Assembly (NCBI RefSeq): GCF_026210795.1
Contig: NC_089448.1
Span: 2,294,001 to 2,358,000 of the forward strand
Reading direction: 5' to 3'
DNA length: 64,000 nucleotides
Source of the DNA: Rhizophagus irregularis
Taxonomy: Eukaryota; Glomeromycota; Glomeromycetes; Glomerales; Glomeraceae
A program made the position numbers and the translations under genes. The notes beneath the pieces are model-generated. The model ran no database searches, was not told the origin of the DNA, and worked only from the letters and a program-made list of their open reading frames with translations. Numbering within the stretch: the first letter of the stretch is position 1; each line of letters opens with the position of its first letter. Of the stretch, positions 11,219-22,059 are shown piece by piece.

Positions 11219-12424
11219 TTATAACTCAGCAAATTTACCCAAATAAAAATCTTTTTGAGCCCTGATAATATCATCCCATTCATTTCCCACGAAAGGTCCA
11301 TGTTGTACAACGGGTTCTCTAATAGGTTTCCCGGCAAATAGAATAACCCTCAATACATTTACTCCCTCATTTGTGATTTTCAATACTGATTCTTCATTAC
11401 AATCATCGTTTCTTAACGGAGAGCTAATTAATACATTTCCAGATTGCAGCTTAGTATTATCATCACCGAAAGAACCATTTCCTTCAAGTATATATATGAA
11501 CATATTATAATTGGCTGGTATAGGTTCTTCTAATGTGAAATTTGGTTCTAAAATAGAAATATCTAAAGCTTTTACAGGAACAATATTTTTGGCGGGCCCC
11601 TTAATGTTCCCCGATGTGCCAGAAATCACTCGAATCTTAGCCGCCAATTCTTCCTCTTCTCCAGTTTGTTGAACTTTAGAAGATTCTGCTTTGTTCGAAC
11701 TTTTTATTTCTCGTGTTGGAATGATATCTTTTGTAAGATCTTGATAGGATGCCTCAATTAATTTTTGTTCTCTGGGAAGGTTTAACCAAAGTTGCATAAG
11801 ATGAACATTTGTCTCTTTATCTGCCGGAACCTCCTTATGTAATAATCCGCGTCCTGTTGTTGTCCATTGCACTTCACTAAATTTAAACTAGACTTTAGTA
11901 TAATAAACTAATAAAGCGTGCATAGCAAACATTGGCATAACCTTTGAATTTGCTAATCATACTAAAAAAAATGAAATGTCACATGACTTACTCTATTTTC
12001 AAGAGCGAGTTGATTTAGTAAGAAATCAGTTAAAATGAGTTAAAGTATTTATAAATAAAGTTAATAATGTAAATTTATCAACACATACTTGGACCAATTA
12101 TACTAGAGTTTCCTTTAGAATCTTGATGTCGTAATAATCCATCAAACACAATCGTCACAGTCTAAATAAATAAGGACGAAGTTAGCTTCACTTTTTAATA
12201 CATTAAATCAATTCGATAGTAACACAAATACGTACTTCGAAACCTCTGTGAGGATGTAAGTCAAAGCCGCCTGGATGTCTAAACCAATCCTCAGCACACA
12301 TCAAGAATGGATCATGTAATTCCCATTTATTTGGTGGTAAAATCATCCCATTTGCCATACTTAAAGTACCACGTCTTGTTTGTTTTGTTACTGTGTAAGT
12401 TGTAGAAATTTTACGGCGCAACAT
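11219..12424 (-). CDS. Pirin family protein
   Basis: Three exons on the minus strand: 12424-12236, 12161-12085 and 11876-11219, giving 307 residues. All pirins are cupin-fold proteins; known members bind iron and act as nuclear transcription cofactors or quercetin dioxygenases. The first exon has DPFLMCAEDWFRHPGG and HPHRGFE, where HxH supplies two metal ligands. Exon 2 continues TVTIVFDGLLRHQDSKGN. Exon 3 has QWTTTGRGLLHKEVP, carrying the remaining His and Glu ligands, and LMQLWLNLP, then the C-terminal cupin ending in DFYLGKFAEL. The intron 2 donor is uncertain: GTGTTG keeps frame with a canonical acceptor and gives GPSIEVQW, one residue longer than the usual GPGDVQW. It is divergent from the WDR91 gene. 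The role in this fungus is unknown. Confidence 0.92.
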
Positions 12425-12524
12425 ATTTATATTTGTTTAACGGTGAATACCAATAAGAAATGAAAAATTATCCATTTTTTACTTCATGGTTTGATTAAGA
12501 TGAGTATTTATCGAAGAAAATTCA

Positions 12525-12743
12525 TCACGTGAATACATTTTGATTACAATTAACCGACTATTCATTTCCTTTTACAATGAAAATAATTTGTAAAATTGAT
12601 TACAAATATTACAAATAACCAAATTAACTAATATAACATTTCTCAGCAGCTCTATAATTTGAAATGAGTCATAGGTCATACTAACTAAAAAAATTGATAC
12701 AAACAAACCGTTGATTTTTAATTTGACCAAAAATTACACGTGA
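12525..12743. promoter_or_regulatory. Two palindromic CACGTG boxes between pirin and WDR91
   Basis: TCACGTGA at 12525-12532 and ACACGTGA at 12736-12743 lie in the upstream region of the pirin gene, shared with WDR91. CACGTG is the core site of fungal bHLH factors such as Cbf1/Pho4-type proteins. Function here is inferred from position only. Confidence 0.4.
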
Positions 12744-13035
12744 TAGTCGTGATACGCCAAAGACCGAAATGAATTTTAAAGATGCATTATTGTTTGATTT
12801 TCTTTATTTATCCAATAATTTTTCATGTTGATCACCAGCCGATCAAAGATTCAAGATTTAAAAAAGAAACCTTTTGCTTATCTAAATTCGTTATTTATTA
12901 TATAACTAAATTTAAAAACAACGATATATTATCCTCAAAAGTTTGAGATTATTATATATTGACAGTTAATTCAATCGAATTTCCTTTTTTAGAAATAATT
13001 TTTAAAATTAAAAAAAAATTAAAATTAAAATTAAA

Positions 13036-13290
13036 ATGTTTATTGCATCGAAATGCGGTAAACAAGAACAATTCTTTTCATTCCAATGCTGCAATGGACG
13101 ACACGTGATTGCCAATTTAGATCAACGTATTATTAGTGTGTTACTTCAAGAAGCAAAGTTGCGCCAAAAGATAATCTTTATACAGGTCACTTTTATGCTA
13201 ACTACTTATTTTGAATTTTTCTCGAGTTTTTCCGCCTTTTATTTAAAGTATCTGTACGATTGTGTTAAAATTTGGAAAGACATTTTTTAA
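13036..13290 (+). other. Short open frame upstream of WDR91, uncertain
   Basis: A frame starting MFIASKCGKQEQFFS has better codon balance than surrounding DNA for about 50 codons, then meets GTCACT, a possible splice donor near 13185. It could be an alternative 5' exon or a small gene. The WDR91 homology begins at the separate ATG at 13295, so it is not needed for that protein. Confidence 0.25.
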
Positions 13291-13294
13291 AAAA

Positions 13295-16200
13295 ATGAAT
13301 TCTGTAACTCAAGTTGACGAACTTGTTAAAGAATATTTATTGGTAAGCTTTTAGAATTTCTACGGGTTAAGGTTCGAAAATTTCTTAAGCTTAACTTTAT
13401 ATTTTGCCTTGTTAGTTTAGAGGCTTCTCAAATACATTTCGTGTTTTCGAGCAAGAATGTCGCAACGACAAAGATAAAGGATTTCAAGTATGATTTTTCT
13501 TGGGTTCGTGTTAATCGAATATTATAAAATTTTAATAAATGATTTAATAAACATTTAGGCTGATAAAATCATTGAAGAACTATTTTCTTATATTACATCT
13601 AGCGATATAGATGGATTATTAGACTATTGGAAATATCTGGATTTAAGATATTTTTCTCGTCTAGATGCAAGATTCTTTGAAAGTGTAAAGAAATTTGAAA
13701 TTTGTTTAATAAGATATTATCTTGTTTATGGTAAATAAAGTCTCACTTATGAAATATGTTTAATATTCTGAAATTATTAATTAATTTCTTTTTTAAAAGC
13801 TACGCAACAAAAGAGAAAAGATAAAATCCTTGAATTTTTTGAAACCTTTGGTGCAGAATTAAACGGCAATCCTGAATGGTTAAAATGGTTTGGTAGTAAT
13901 TCATTTTATATAGTTATAATTATTCTACTTGAAATGTATTTTTTATTAATTTAATATATTACTATTCTTTAAAAAGGGTTGCCATTTTCAAAAAATCCTG
14001 CTTCAGATCCCAATTTCGAAACATTTTTTACCAGGCAATGGCTAGAAACATTCACCATATCCCTACATAATTTTTTAAACACGATATTTCAAAACATGTG
14101 TATCCTTCTCAATGATAAATTATAGTGTCTTTGTATATTTTATTTATTTATTTTTTTAACTCATATATACAGCTTTGCCAAGTTTACTATGTTTCAATCT
14201 CGATCGATTACATCGAAAAACACTTCGAAGTGAAATTGAATCATTACGGATCGAGATCGAAAATCTCAAAAAAGAAAAAGCAAATGGAGACACTGAGATT
14301 ACATCACTTAAACAAAAAGTTGGTTTAAAATTTTTTTTTTTTTTTGAAAGATATTTTAATTTACCTTTTATTTTATTTTTACTTTTTATTCGAATTTCGA
14401 AAAAAAATAAAAACCTTAATTTAATTTCAACATCTTTAACAATAAAGCATTCTTGTTTGGATAATTGTGTGATTTGATTATTTTAGGTTGCTCAACACGA
14501 AATGACGGGTTATCCCAGGCGAAGATCTACGGCATCAAGTATTAATAAACATGAAATAGATAATGGCATAAAGTCACCAGAAATGTTTGCAGATGATCAA
14601 AGCATGACACCTATATCTGAATATGATATTGATGATTCACATGGACATATACACCCCTTCACTGTTACTAGTCAGGTAAGGAAATACAAAATAAAAAAGA
14701 TTTTCTATTTATAATAATTTTAAAAATATTAATTATTTATATTTAGGAAATGTTTTTGGAAAATACATCAGGCATCACAGTAGCAAAAATTTCACATCAG
14801 GGTAATTTAATCGCAAGTAGCGATGTGGATAATATTATTAGGTACTGATTATGTATGTCTAATTAAAAAATCTACAAATTATATTAACCGGATTACTGAT
14901 CTGTATGATTACATTCTTATTTTATTTATAGGATATGGAGTTACGCAGGATCATCATCACCTACAGTGAAACTCAGTAATTCTAATTCTAATATATTAAG
15001 TTTAGAATGGGAAGCCAGATCAGATAAACTTGTAAGAAATTTCGAAGAAAAAATTTTAATAATATTTTTTTTTCTTTTTTAAAAAAAACAATTTGATAAA
15101 ATTTTTTTATTATTGTGAAGTTATTATATGGTACGGATGAACAATTGATTAAAGTGTATAATAAAGAGTCTAGATCGATTATTCACGAGTTCAAAATGGA
15201 TGAACAATTTCCAAAGTATCTTTAATTTACTATATTAATTCGGAAGTGAGAAATATACGTTAACTAATTTTCAATTTATTATAGGGTAAATCAAATAAGT
15301 TGTTCGCCGGTGGAATCATTATTTGCATGTTCAGGATCACCAAAATCAATAGATGATATGTGCAACAGAAGTGAAACAGGATCTTTAATCACATTGAATT
15401 TGAAGACGATGACGATACAAGATACGTTTATGCTCAAAGCATCTTCAAAATCACCATCTTCATTACCTTTAATGCCAATAGAGACCATTAAATTTAATCA
15501 TAATGGTCAAATGTTAGTTACAGGAGATAAATCTGGTTATATAAGAATATTTGGTGAGTAATTTTGAGCATTTTATTCAAATATACTTTAAATATTAATA
15601 TTATTTAATTTAATAGATATTCGAACATTAACACCAATTATGGAGTGGAATATTTCTAATTCAAGTAAAATTGGAAGTGGAGTCATCTGTTCATCTCAAT
15701 TTAGTTTTGATGAGAATTCTATATATGTAGTTGACGAGTCAGGAGAGGTAAGTTATACCTCTTAATAAAATTATTGCTGAAATCTTTATCCTATAATCTA
15801 TTAATCCATATAATACATTTAATTGCTTGTTTAATAAGTTGTCACAATGGTCAAGTCGTAAACCTGGATCTGTTATGTCACAATCACAATTACAAGGCTT
15901 TCCACCAGCGATGCCAATAACTTCAACGAATCTTACTCCAAAATTATCCCGCAAACGTACGCCATCAATGTCATCAATTCGTTCAATCAAATCTACAAGA
16001 TCAACATCTTCAATACCTGCAATTATCGAATCCACACCTTACGTGCCGACTTCACGTGTACCTATGATAGCATTTAATGACGATACTGAATACCTAGTTT
16101 GTGTTGGCGATAATGGCGGAACTCAGGGTGTTATTTACCAAGTAAGTTATCTTTTTTGCCTTTTTTTTAAAAAATTTGCAAAGGAATATAATTCATTTTA

Positions 16201-16362
16201 AAAAATTTTTTTTATTGGAAAAAATAGACATCCAATGGAGAACAAGTTCAAACATTAAAATCACACAGACAATATTTAACGGCCGTTGATTGGTCAGAAA
16301 ATACCATAATAACTGCGGCAATGGATGGAACCGTTAGAGTATCTAGAATGGTAAATTCATAG
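13295..16362 (+). CDS. WDR91: WDR91 orthologue, LisH and WD40 endosomal protein
   Basis: Fourteen exons, all with matching phases: 13295-13342, 13416-13487, 13559-13730, 13800-13892, 13977-14099, 14173-14318, 14487-14675, 14747-14841, 14932-15031, 15121-15215, 15285-15553, 15617-15747, 15839-16141, 16228-16362; 656 residues against about 750 in human. The N-terminus VDELVKEYLLFRGFSNTFRVF is the LisH-like start, followed by DYWKYLDLRYFSRLDARFFE, WFGLPFSKNP and SRQWLETFTISLHNFL, all diagnostic of WDR91. A coiled coil (IESLRIEIENLKKEK) precedes a Ser-rich linker and about five to six WD40 blades (NIIRIWSYAG, GYIRIFDIRT, DGTVRVSRM). In animals WDR91 binds Rab7 and, with WDR81, limits PI3K complex activity during early-to-late endosome conversion. 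The same role here is inferred from orthology. The start ATG lies four codons before the conserved segment. Confidence 0.92.
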
Positions 16363-17838
16363 TTTCATGGAGTAAATTCTCACAAAAATTGTTAGAATTT
16401 TTTTGTGTATTATTATGATAGCGGAGTATTTATTTTATTTATTTATAACCTTTATTTATTTTATTTTCTTTTTTTTTAAAAAAAAAATAAACCATCTTTT
16501 TTATGTAATGGAATCAAGTCTAAAAAACACTATTGTATTTTATAAATAATATTTGGAGATTCACTGGGTGCTTTGACCCTATAATCCTCATAAAAATTGA
16601 TCAGATGCTTGTTTTAGAGCAAGGGTTTAATCTGAAAATTTATTAGAATAACCTTACCATTTTGTAGAATTAGTCCTTGTGACGCTACTGCTCGCGGACA
16701 ACTTTTATTTGTGATATATGATATTCCGTCCGCACGGTCCGCACGGTTAGCGTTTATTTCCACTGTTTTGTAATTATTAATTATAGTTAACTTCCAAATA
16801 ATATAGTATTTAGTGAATTGTATAAAAACTACACCAACACAGAATAACAAAAATGAAATGGTTCTGGTTCTATAACAATATTATAACCTGAAAAATAAGT
16901 GACGTTATTTTTAGTTGATTATCATGCAACGGTATATAGCAGGACCCGAGGAATATAATTAAGTCTAGACAGAGCAGAATTACATAATATAATAATGATG
17001 TACGAAAAGAATTCAAAGGAGAATCAATGAATATTCAGAATAAGACTAAAAATTTTATTACGGTAGTTAGAATATCAAATTCTAATTTGATCAGAGTTTG
17101 TGAAATTTATATACCTACAAGTATTGGGACCCATGAGCTCAAAATTTTCAAAAAATCTAGTAACTCTGATATGATGGTATTAAATCCATGATTTCATTAT
17201 AATAAAAATGCGTTCGGTTAATAAAAAACGGCATTTTTTGATACAAAATTTTAAATGAATTTAAAATAAAAATTAGAATTAGAATTAGAAATAGATGACA
17301 AATTTAATCCTATTAGGATATATTCAGTTGAATTATAAAAATAAATTTGCATATTTGGAATTTTATAAATTTTTATTCGTAACTACTATAATGAAATTAG
17401 TTCCAAGTCTGTTTATTGTTCCCAAAAAATGATTTTCTGGACAATATTATATAATAACTAAAAAAAACATAATATACACTTTCGTTTGAAATGTAAGAAA
17501 ATGTAAGGCTGGAGCACCGATGACAGTAGCCGATCTTGATGTTTCTCATTTTTTAATGAAATATAAATTTCGCATGAAGTATAATTTCTTCATGGGAAGA
17601 CACGTAATTTTAAATGCGGCTTAGTACACGCGTGAATTTGCCTCGATTAAAATGTCGATATCATTCGTGTTTGATAAACATTTTGACAAGTAATTCATAA
17701 TCCTTAACATGGGCACAATTATTTCCCTTTATGAATTTTGTAAGCCATGATGATAATAATTTATAAAGGAAAATTTATTTCGATAAAAAAAAAAAAGGAA
17801 TTCTTTTTAAACACATCTTAAATCAGTTACAAAAAAAA
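16363..17838. other. Gene-free region between WDR91 and the Kre9-like gene
   Basis: I see no conserved frame, RNA gene or paired terminal repeat. The first 150 bp after the WDR91 stop probably holds its 3' UTR. The open frames are motif-free. Confidence 0.4.
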
Positions 17839-18380
17839 ATGAATTTTTATGATAAATTCTTGAGAAATTTCGTTATACTTGTAGTTTTTGCAACTTTAAC
17901 GATTTCCCTTCCAATCTCTCTAAATAAAAGGTTAAGCACGGATATTCTCATCGTTACAGCTCCTAGTCCAATACCCAAATTCGTTGGATCTATACAAACT
18001 GTCAGTTGGATCTGTATCACTTGTAAACCAACAGATGATGTGAAAATTGAAATTATAAAAAATCTTAGTAAAGTAGTATTCACGACAACTGTAAGTTTAA
18101 ATAAATAATTTGATAAATATAGTTTAAAATTTTTATTATTTCAATTTAAATAATATTAATTTCATTATTATTAAAGGGTAAAAATGCTAATTCTGGAACT
18201 CAAGATATTAAACTTGATCCAAGTTGGGCTGTTCCAGGAGCGTATAATGTTAAAGTATCACTTCAAAGCAATCCAAAAGTTTTCGGAATAAGTATTAAAC
18301 CATTCCCTATTATCCCTGTTGTTTCAACTAATATAAATATCCCAGCTAATTTTCCAGTTAATTTTCCGAAATCTTTTTAA
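17839..18380 (+). CDS. Small secreted Kre9/Knh1-like domain protein
   Basis: Two exons, 17839-18090 and 18177-18380, giving 151 residues. The N-terminus MNFYDKFLRNFVILVVFATL is a signal peptide. The mature part begins ILIVTAPSPIPKFVGSIQTV and follows the pattern of the Kre9/Knh1-like N-terminal domain: a hydrophobic strand, a P-x-x-x-x-x-G-x-x-x-x-x-W-type core (QTVSWICITC) and a later GAYNVKVSL strand. Two Cys in CITC may pair. Yeast Kre9 is a cell-wall beta-1,6-glucan factor, but in other fungi this small domain is common in secreted proteins with varied roles. No GPI-type C-terminus: it ends in a Pro/Asn/Phe-rich tail (NFPVNFPKSF). It may be a cell-surface or effector-like protein. Function is not established. 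Confidence 0.75.
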
Positions 18381-18936
18381 ATTGTATAAATTTTAATTTT
18401 TAATGCTTAAAAAAGGGACTATGTAAATAGAGGTTAGTAAAATAAGGAATGATATTGGCAAAACGGTGATGGAATAATTTCGGGAATCAATTCCTATTTT
18501 TTTTTTTCCAGAATTCTATTATTGTTTATTATTTGTAAATAATTAAACATTTCTTATTCAATGTCCTGAATTAATAAGTGGGATTTGAGTTTAAGTTTTG
18601 ATAAATTGTGAATATTACTCAACTTATTATAAATGGTCAGAATAACCATAATAACCTTGTATAATGTATAGTTAAATTACGCAGATCGATATACTGTATA
18701 TTCACGCGGATGAATGACAAACGTTTACATATGTAAAATTGGTTAATCATGTTTTTATGGAAAAACAAATCTCAATTTATATTTATTTAACATTCAAATT
18801 TCTATATACCACGAATTTTACTGATCGTATACATATGAAAATAGAAATACATGATACTCAGCATCACATACTTTCTAATTAATTATCACAACGGTAAAGG
18901 TAAAATAATACTATGATATAAAATAAACATTAAAAA
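18381..18936. other. Convergent intergenic region
   Basis: Separates the 3' ends of the Kre9-like gene and the cysteine-rich peptide gene. It must hold both 3' UTRs. No gene or repeat seen. Confidence 0.4.
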
Positions 18937-19242
18937 TCAAGGTTTAGGGAAATTTTGTTTGCAATTTAATCCTTCATCGTTACAACAAGAACAAGTGCAT
19001 TCTTGGGTATTCTGATTAAAGATGCACACCTCGGTTCCTATAAAATAAATTTAGTAATTTTTTTTTTAATAAAGTTTTTAACTTAATAATAATATTTTAT
19101 AAAATATTATAATATAATAATAATTACCACCGCAAAAAGGTGCTGGATTAGGACAATCTCTTCTGGCGTTGATTGATGGTATTAATGTTAAAATACCAAA
19201 AAATGCAAAAATGAACAACAAAATAAGAGTTCTTGAATTCAT
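18937..19242 (-). CDS. Small secreted cysteine-rich peptide, eight Cys
   Basis: Two exons on the minus strand, 19242-19128 and 19037-18937, 71 residues. MNSRTLILLFIFAFFGILTL is a signal peptide with probable cleavage after SINA. The mature peptide carries eight cysteines: RRDCPNPAPFC, then VCIFN, ECTCSCCND and LNCKQNF. The even number and dense spacing suggest four disulfides. I do not recognise the family. It is too short for many ORF filters. Such peptides are candidate effectors or defensin-like molecules in symbiotic fungi, which is an inference. A TATA-like box lies about 60 bp upstream. Confidence 0.75.
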
Positions 19243-19299
19243 TTTTAGTTGAATTATTAAGAAGAAAAGTTTTTCACAAAAAAGAAAATAGGAATTGAA

Positions 19300-19315
19300 A
19301 TTGATTTATATAAAG
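19300..19315 (-). promoter_or_regulatory. TATA-like box of the cysteine-rich peptide gene
   Basis: Read on the minus strand, CTTTATATAAATC lies about 60-70 bp before the ATG at 19242, a usual distance for a TATA element in a gene with a short 5' UTR. Confidence 0.4.
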
Positions 19316-19641
19316 TATTTAAGAAAAAAATTTTTTTCTTTTTTTTTGTATAAATTTTAGAAAAACAAGAGGATATTTTTATATCTTTTAGATCGATCAT
19401 CAATCACCAATTCTAGAATGGTAGAATTTCATAAAATTAATTAAATTTAATAATACGGACGAATCAATATATAAAAACAGCAGGATTGGATATCTGCAAG
19501 GAGTTCAAATTGAAGCGAAGGGACAGTTTCAATTATATTAAAGATAAATTGTATATTATGTATATACACATTCACAACGAATGGTGGAATTACATAGTGC
19601 CGCCCAGCATTCTGACCATCTTTCACAAACTCTGAAACTGT

Positions 19642-19668
19642 TTAATGTCAATCCGGGATTGACATTAA
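19642..19668. repeat. Perfect 27-bp palindrome
   Basis: TTAATGTCAATCC, a central G, then the exact inverse GGATTGACATTAA. In RNA it could form a 13-bp hairpin; as DNA it could bind a dimeric factor. It lies about 400 bp upstream of the cysteine-rich peptide gene. Confidence 0.6.
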
Positions 19669-20797
19669 TGTAGATTCCGATACATTTTCGATTTGGAATT
19701 GGATAATTAATTTAAATTGGATAATTAGAATATCATATGCAAGATAATTATGTGCAGTTTAGCGTTTCCATTGGCGAAAAAAAAAACGAATTATTTATTA
19801 TCTGATTTGGAGATCTCTGTCAGGAGTGAGTGGGGGTATTACCATTTTGTTAATTATTTATTCAGGGATGTAATCATATTAAATTATTATTTAGTTAATT
19901 ATTTTAAATATGACCTTTAAATCGCGTTTTATAGAAACCATAATAATATAAATATATATATATATTTTCGTATAGGTTATTAGGTTATGAAATTTCCTTT
20001 TAATAATTTCATATATTCCTTCCCAGGAATGCAATGATTATAATGATTATTGTCTTTTTTTATGAATATAAATTTTAATTTTTGGATCTTAATTACACTA
20101 ATCAGGTTTATAGATGACTCTAGCCTTTTTCGGACTGATAATATTATATTAATATTATTTTGATCCAACGCAACGTGGAGATCATGTTTCATTCCGGCTA
20201 ATTAATGAATCCGCAATATTAATAAAATTTCTGATATCTGAATTACTATATATATACTTATATTATATAAAAAAGGGGGGAATTTTTTTCCTGTTAACAA
20301 ATTCGCAAAATTAAAACTTTCGAATCACGAACTCACGAACACGTTTCAACCCTTGTCGGACCATTTTCCCTAAGTGTACCATTTGTCGAAATCAATTCAT
20401 TTCTCGGACTGTAATATTTTCCGAAATTCCAATTTCCCCGAATATCAATTTCTAATATCTAAGATATACTTTTTTTTAATTTATTACTTAATATATTAGG
20501 GTGTCTACAATCAGGCAAAAATCATTAGTGAAGATTTTTTGTGTACAGCTATTTTGAATCGAAATAAAATGATCTCCAAATAAATTTTGAGCTGTGTTAC
20601 CCAAATAATATATGTATTTATATGGCAATAAATAATAAAAAGGATTAATGGATTATTGTAATAGATCAGGTGATTTTTTTTTATATGGTTCACAAAGTTT
20701 TCGTACTGTACATATCAAATATTAGATGTCATCACCGTAAAATTGAATGGGTTAAGAAGAAACCTATACATCATTGATTAATCCAGTAAAATGTCCA

Positions 20798-20868
20798 TTC
20801 GGGAAATTATCCAGTTCGGGAAATTGATATATTCGGGAAATTATCCAGTTCGGGAAATTATCAGTCAG
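20798..20868. repeat. TTCGGGAAATT short repeats
   Basis: Four copies of TTCGGGAAATT in about 70 bp, arranged as two copies of a two-unit block (TTCGGGAAATTATCCAG followed by TTCGGGAAATT) with about 34-bp spacing. It lies just beyond the 3' end of the next gene. Function unknown. Confidence 0.6.
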
Positions 20869-20991
20869 TAAAATGACTTCGAATTCGTTCTATGGTGTGA
20901 CTGGTAAAAGTGACTTCCCCTTCTCTAAACTTGAACTTGCTGGAGGTGTTACGCTGGTACTGTGTCAGTCTTTCTCTAATCCGAATCCCAT

Positions 20992-21525
20992 TTATGATCC
21001 ATTCGATACTTTTCCCACCAACAATCGTCTGATACGCATTATATTCGTCATCATCTCTTCCATATCCCGGTCATGCTTTCCTTGTGGACTGACTAGAAAG
21101 GAATTCGGTTCTGGTTTCTTATAAATATGCGTTGGGAAAGTATCGTGGAGTGAACTTTCCTCTTCTTCGTCATCTCCAGGTGTGATATCTCGTTCTGACG
21201 TATGACATCCACTAGATGCATTTTGTTCCTGACTAAATGTTACAATACCATCGGTAATTTGCCGATGAACTTTCATTGCCGATTCTACGTGATTCCGAGT
21301 TTGGATAATCTATAGTATGAACATACCAACAATGGTACAATGGTTTGGTATGTACAGTATTTCGTAAACAACAACATGAAAAAAAAATAGTGATACCTTA
21401 ATATGTTCTATTTCAGCCAACTCGATAGTTTTTTCATTTTCAATCGTTTCCAACTTCCGCTCTGTATGATAAAGAGTCTCAATCCATTGGAAATAATCTC
21501 TTGTTGTTATCGAGGATTTCCATGA
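20992..21525 (-). CDS. Hypothetical protein, helical, 5' end not resolved
   Basis: Two in-phase exons on the minus strand, 21525-21397 and 21309-20992, bounded by AG acceptors and a GT donor. They encode WKSSITTRDYFQWIETLYH, TERKLETIENEKTIELAEIE and IIQTRNHVESAMKVHRQITD, an amphipathic and probably coiled-coil region. An acidic linker (PGDDEEEESS) and a C-terminal segment DRDMEEMMTNIMRIRRLLVG follow. I do not recognise the family. At least one upstream exon must exist because no ATG opens this frame. A candidate start giving MTETEDYLHFTSPALWDLDG lies near 21990 on the same strand, but I could not connect it. It could be a subunit of a trafficking or spindle complex; that is only a guess from the helices. 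Confidence 0.55.
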
Positions 21526-21611
21526 CTGCTGACATAAAACGAGAAAGGAATATAAAATTTGCTAATAATATATAAACAGAAATCAACTTTAATAGCAACA
21601 AAGGCCATGGC

Positions 21612-21780
21612 GAACTAATAGTTCAACACAAGACAACTAATAGTTCTCCAGTGTGCCATGGGAGGCTAGAGAAGAGGACAGACTAATAGTCGACCTTCCA
21701 GTTGACTAATAGTCCCCTGGCTCAGCCCAATATCTCCAATACCTCTTCAGATTTGCATCAATAGAAACAACTAATAGTTG
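21612..21780. repeat. Five phased ACTAATAGT palindromes
   Basis: Five copies of ACTAATAGT centred at about 21618, 21640, 21686, 21709 and 21774. Most extend into longer symmetric units: GAACTAATAGTTC, GACTAATAGTC (twice) and CAACTAATAGTTG. Arm bases differ between copies while symmetry is kept. Centre spacings are 22, 46, 23 and 65 bp, close to 1, 2, 1 and 3 times 22. Local G+C is higher than in the flanks. They lie in the 5' region or an intron of the minus-strand hypothetical gene. Confidence 0.7.
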
Positions 21781-22059
21781 CTTATATTGAATACAATCCT
21801 ATCCACAACAGACGCCTCAAACATATGCTGTATACCTTAATGTAGATCAGACGCCTTCTGCCGTATATCTCCCTTAATCATATTGTTGTTAGCAATCTTT
21901 TCGAGTCCTTTCTTGATATAGTGAATCCATCAAGGTCCCATAACGCTGGCGAAGTGAAATGTAAGTAATCCTCAGTCTCAGTCATAGCAATATTGAGACG
22001 CGTATTTCAATTGATTCTAAGCCACCTGGCGATCAAGACGATCAAGATCACATGGAATG

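Larger units (their letters stand above)
19243..20991. other. Intergenic region with palindromes and short repeats
   Basis: No gene supported. A perfect 27-bp palindrome occurs at 19642-19668. A cluster of TTCGGGAAATT repeats lies at about 20798-20868, and inverted relatives (CCGAAATTCC, TTTCCCCGAAT) at about 20425-20450, so a decayed foldback element is possible. Confidence 0.4.

Noticed and set aside
12083-12088. GTATGT as donor of pirin intron 2
   Set aside because: It looks stronger than GTGTTG but puts the conserved QWTTTGRG segment out of frame with every nearby AG acceptor.
13036-13290. N-terminal extension of WDR91
   Set aside because: The frame has a separate context and the conserved WDR91 start is explained by the ATG at 13295; kept only as an uncertain frame.
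20873-21276. Plus-strand frame over the hypothetical gene
   Set aside because: The minus-strand reading has matching splice phases and a helical, acidic protein; the plus frame has none.
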